A program made the translations under genes and the position numbers. Source: Smittia aterrima (taxonomy: Eukaryota > Arthropoda > Insecta > Diptera > Chironomidae). Taken from it: a stretch of DNA of 64,000 nucleotides. The notes beneath the pieces were generated by a model. The model searched no databases and was not told the origin of the DNA. It worked only from the letters and a program-made list of their open reading frames with translations. The stretch lies in assembly GCA_033063855.1 (NCBI GenBank), contig CP093829.1, positions 14,787,537 to 14,851,536 of the forward strand, in the 5' to 3' direction. The number at the start of each line of letters is the position of its first letter. The stretch's first letter is position 1. Positions 60,006 to 64,000 of the stretch are shown piece by piece.

Positions 60006-63000
60006 GGTGTTGAAAAGGAAAAAAGATTCTTTTCAGACTTCTCACGTCTAAAGAAAGTATCAAAACACGTTCCTAAGACTCTTGAAATTGAGCTCCATCG
60101 TAAAACCTATTTTTAAACATTTGATCACTCTGCGAAATGGGATGAGCTTTAAAGACGATTCCTTATATTCTTAATCCTAAATTTAAAACGAAAACCTCAG
60201 CTTTTCAAGTCAAATAGGAGACAATAGAAAACTGAGAGAACTATAAAATCCACAAATGGTTTCGGTTTAATTTCATGAACTTCGCCAAAGTTTGTTAAAA
60301 TCGGAAATAGATTATTTTTATAAAATAAAAAAGAGCTTGACAACATTTTTCCTATTTCTATATAGGTTTTTCTTCTGAAGAATTTTAATTTAAATTCTTC
60401 GTTTGAATCAACTGACTTCCCTTCAACGAATTGATATATTGCAAATATTTTCCTAATAAACGTGTAATGTAATGATTTTGTTCGGATCAGCCCTCACATA
60501 AAGAAATATTTCTCGATAGAAGAAATTGAAACATTTCCCTCCGACATGAAAAAATTTACGATGTTTCTATCCGAGCTTTAGCATTGAAATTCAAACATTA
60601 ATTCAATTACGATTCCACTGGTTCGGAAGAGTTGAAAGGGATTAAAAGCAGATTATTTGAAAAGGAATCTTTCAGACGCCGTTCTCAGCGCTGTCTGTCA
60701 TGAGTTGCGGTTTCATTCCTCCCCACGATAGCAAGAAAACAAATTAAAATGCTTTCAAGCCAATTTCGAAGTTCACGATTAATAAAATTTCGAAAATTTT
60801 CGCTAATGAAAAGATTAGCGCCGTTCCTTTCATTAATTATTCAAGGATTCCTGAAATAATTTTCTAATCGACGAAACAACAAAATATTTTCAAGTTTCAC
60901 GTTAAGAAGCTTTCGGGTAACCGAAACCGTTAAAGTTTTAGACAATGATTAAAGATAATTCGAAACAGAAAGGGATTTAGGAATAAGAAGGAAACGAAAG
61001 CGATTCTCAATAAAACGAAAAGGAAGTAAAAAGTTATTTTGTTCGCTGCTGAAATCAATTTGATTTTGAATTTGTGCCTATGACATGATCAAATCAATCC
61101 AATGTCTCTTTCTAAAATGATTCTTAAGAATTCATTGCAGTTTGAGAGAGACGAAATTCAATCTGAAACGAAAATCGATATTTCCTCCCGCATCAAAGGT
61201 TTCTTTTTATTTTTATCCTTTCGAGACTTTGCATGTAGCAAACAAAAGATATCGCAACAAGTAGTTGAGACACGTAATTGAAAATCGTTGAAGAAATGAT
61301 GGAAACTAAACATCTGTGGTTGAGTATGTGAAAACGTCTTCAATGTTATCTAATCTTAAACCTTAAGAATATTCACAACATTGAACCATCGGCAACGCAA
61401 TTTAATTGCAAATTATTGTACGAATCATGTAACTATCAATTTATTATGAACAACAAAATACTTCTCGACTAGTTTTACCTTCTCACGTGTGGTAGACGTT
61501 ATTTATGTTTGCGTTTCGTGCAGAAACTCTCATGTCTCTTGCACTCAGTGCACCAAACTATCGTTTACGTAAGATGGGTGTTCTCTCTTCTTAATTACAA
61601 TTTTGCAATTTGTTGTAGTCTTGACTTTCATGCACCAATGAGTGCGAACAACCCTCAAAATCTGTTTAGCACATTAATCTGTTAAATAAAATTTAATTGA
61701 AATTTTCTTACGTGGACTAGAGATTAATGTAGATCATCATATAGAGGAGCCATCGCAGTATCTGCAAGCGATTACATAATTTCTTCCTATGCGCTTTCAT
61801 TTGTTGCAGCACATATCCGAAAATGATTTAATTCAACGATATATCACAGTCTAGGTTTGCGTATAAATCTTTTTTTTTTTCGCAAAGCCTAGCGATAAAA
61901 CGATAATTTTTATGCGCAAATAAACGTCGCGTTCAAAGTGAAACGCCACAATATTGCAGCGAATTTTTATTTTATAAAAGTTCCGAGCTTACTCACTAAC
62001 AAATATAGAGTGTGATAAGTATTAGGTTGCGAATGAATAATGCGATCACCGCTGCTATTAAAACTTCCGAGCAATAAAAGTTTATAATAATATTAAATTA
62101 CTGTATCGATGTGAGATTAGCGCTCGCGGATTGCGGAAAAATTTATCTTTTGGCTCGCAAGTGTTTTCAATTCGTAATTTTCTAATTTCATTGTTCAAGT
62201 GTGAGCAGCAGTTTATCAAAATTTGTGCCAGCATAGTTATCGTTACAATATGATGGTTGAAGCACTCAGTTCGATGAGATAATCTAATTATGAGACAACT
62301 TATTGCATTCGATGCTTAAATGTTTCATTCAACATTAATTTTGATTCAACATTTGACATTTAAGTGTTTAGTTAAAATTTATCTGCTTTATTCTATGATT
62401 CACTTTAAAATGACGCTAATCCTATTTTTGCAGACATTCAAATCGGAAATGTAAACAATCACGCTAAATTGTGGTTGAAACAATTTAAACTTTTAGGGCT
62501 TTATATTTGAAACTTACAACGAATACCTACTTTCATCATTCAATTATTAGTTCTGTCGAGTAGCTCAGAAAGATATTGCTCTAATGGATAAAAATCCCTT
62601 TAATAGATTCGTTTTCAATCTGCTACATCTATCTTTCATTCCCAACATTTCCATCCTTTCTAAATTCACAGCAATTAAACCAAAATTTTTCAAAAGCCGT
62701 ATGACAGATTTATGGGTTTAGGCAGTTGCAAAAGATTTCCTGTGATTCATTTGTAAACAAATTTAGTTAAATTAACTCGATGCTGTCACGTGCAGTTGAT
62801 ACATTCACCACTGAACAAATAATGAATATTTGGAAAGGATTTTCAATGTTCTCCTCGAAACCTCTCGAGGGTTGCTCATCAGCCACGAGTTGCTCATTTT
62901 TGCGGCGAAAATTGAACTTAACGAGTCGATTTCTCACATTTATTATTCTTCTTCTCAGCATCACGTGCCGCTTATTAAATTTAGAGAGAAACTGAGTTGC

Positions 63001-64000
63001 AACTTATCGATAATTGTTTTTTCGCCTTAATGCTATCGAAAAAGTAATTTCAACCGGAGTAGTGTGACAAAAGAGAAAGATAAACAAATCATAAATAACG
63101 AGAAGGTTTTCATTCGTCCCCTTACAAAACCATGATTGTTTACATTTTAGAGCATCGACGGATGATGATGACGACTCTCGATAGTGAAACGCATCCGTTT
63201 CCTTTAATTGTATTTTTTTTCTCTGTCAACGACCCGTGCCAATGCTGAAACCTTTTACGTTAACGGGAAGTGGTTGATGATTAAAATCATAGAAAACAAT
63301 AAAGCATGATGAGTGACGCGAGCTGAGAGACATTCGATGAGAAAGTAAAAACGTATTGAAGAGACATTTGCTGAATAAATGTTTCATTCTCATTGAATAG
63401 TTTTCACTTTCAGTTATTGCGAATAAAAATTGCGTGATTTCCAATCAAAGATAATGCAACTTCATGAGCGAAAACATTGTGAAAAGGTCAACAAGTCGTG
63501 AAATTATTTTTGAACTATAGATTTCGAGTATTCGTGAACCTGTTGAACCGAACGAATTGTCTGTCAGACAAATTTACAGAGGAAATCTACAGAATTCGAT
63601 TGAGCTCCACATGCGAACAGACATCAATCAGACTTTGACTAAACAAATTTACTCTCATGAAACCAAAAGTCGATTCAATTGAGGTTTACTCCGTAGCCCT
63701 TTAAGGCTTTTTCAATGCAAATGAGAGGAAATTTGCTTTTTGCACCGTTTAAAATTCACTTTCTTCGCATCAGTATTCAACAACTCAGCGGACGTTGACC
63801 GCGGACAAATGAAACTTCTGCACGAGCAATTAATAAGACAATGTGAACATTAAAGCAGATTCTGTTGGAACTGATAACAGCAACGAATCGATTCTTTAAA
63901 TTTTGGCCCCTTACCGTTAACTTCAATTCGAAGGAAAAAGAAACATGAGATTTATGTTGCGATTAAAGCAAAGAGAGTCTTTGATGTAATGAAGAGAATC
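60006..64000. other. Gene-free region at the right end of the window
   Basis: About 4 kb of AT-rich sequence after the GPCR. The longest reading frames are about 60-70 residues, overlap on opposite strands and lack any domain pattern. No tRNA, transposon or tandem repeat was recognised. It may belong to regulatory DNA or an intron of a gene outside the window. Confidence 0.65.

Noticed and set aside
1..64000. Transposons, retroviral or viral insertions, CRISPR arrays
   Set aside because: No transposase, reverse transcriptase or capsid-like frames, no long terminal repeats and no regularly spaced repeats were seen by eye.

Overview
The window looks like nuclear DNA of an insect, most likely a lower (nematoceran) dipteran. 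A chironomid midge is my best guess, not a proof. The evidence is AT-rich sequence, genes split by 50-110 bp introns with GTAAGT/GTGAGT donors, and the protein families present: an insect-allergen-repeat protein, a DUF4773 secreted protein, a CCHamide-type neuropeptide receptor and a JASPer/LEDGF-type PWWP protein. Eight protein-coding genes can be rebuilt with in-frame splice junctions, and all eight run from start to stop codon inside the window.

Layout. Bases 1-29,071 (about 29 kb) hold no gene I can support, only simple repeats, short dyads and AT-rich sequence. From 29,072 to 41,380 the minus strand carries membralin (TMEM259), with five short 5' exons, two distant exons and a long Asn-rich last exon. 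From about 41 to 60 kb the DNA is gene-dense: DCTN2/dynamitin (+), a DUF4773 secreted protein (+), JASPer/LEDGF-like PWWP-IBD protein (-), a secreted insect-allergen-repeat protein (+), a 1294-residue FnIII-Ig-Ig-FnIII protein with a C-terminal membrane anchor (+), an ABCG half-transporter (-) and a CCHamide/bombesin-type GPCR (+). Bases 59,945-64,000 hold no supportable gene apart from the 3' end of the GPCR transcript.

Relations between genes. Membralin and DCTN2 are divergent, as are JASPer and the allergen-repeat gene. DUF4773/JASPer and FnIII-Ig/ABCG are convergent, with stop codons only about 220-250 bp apart, so their 3' UTRs probably overlap. The genes do not form a pathway. They cover ER quality control (membralin), dynein transport (dynactin), chromatin (JASPer), secreted midge proteins, a probable muscle/ER-linked Ig protein, membrane transport and neuropeptide signalling.

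Points most worth a second look: the Ig/FnIII protein with a possible N-myristoylation site at one end and a membrane anchor plus KxKxx ER-retrieval motif at the other; a GC-AG intron interrupting the ABC transporter just before its Walker A motif; a TATA + Inr + DPE core promoter at the GPCR; and the large empty flank. I found no transposon, CRISPR array, rRNA or tRNA gene.
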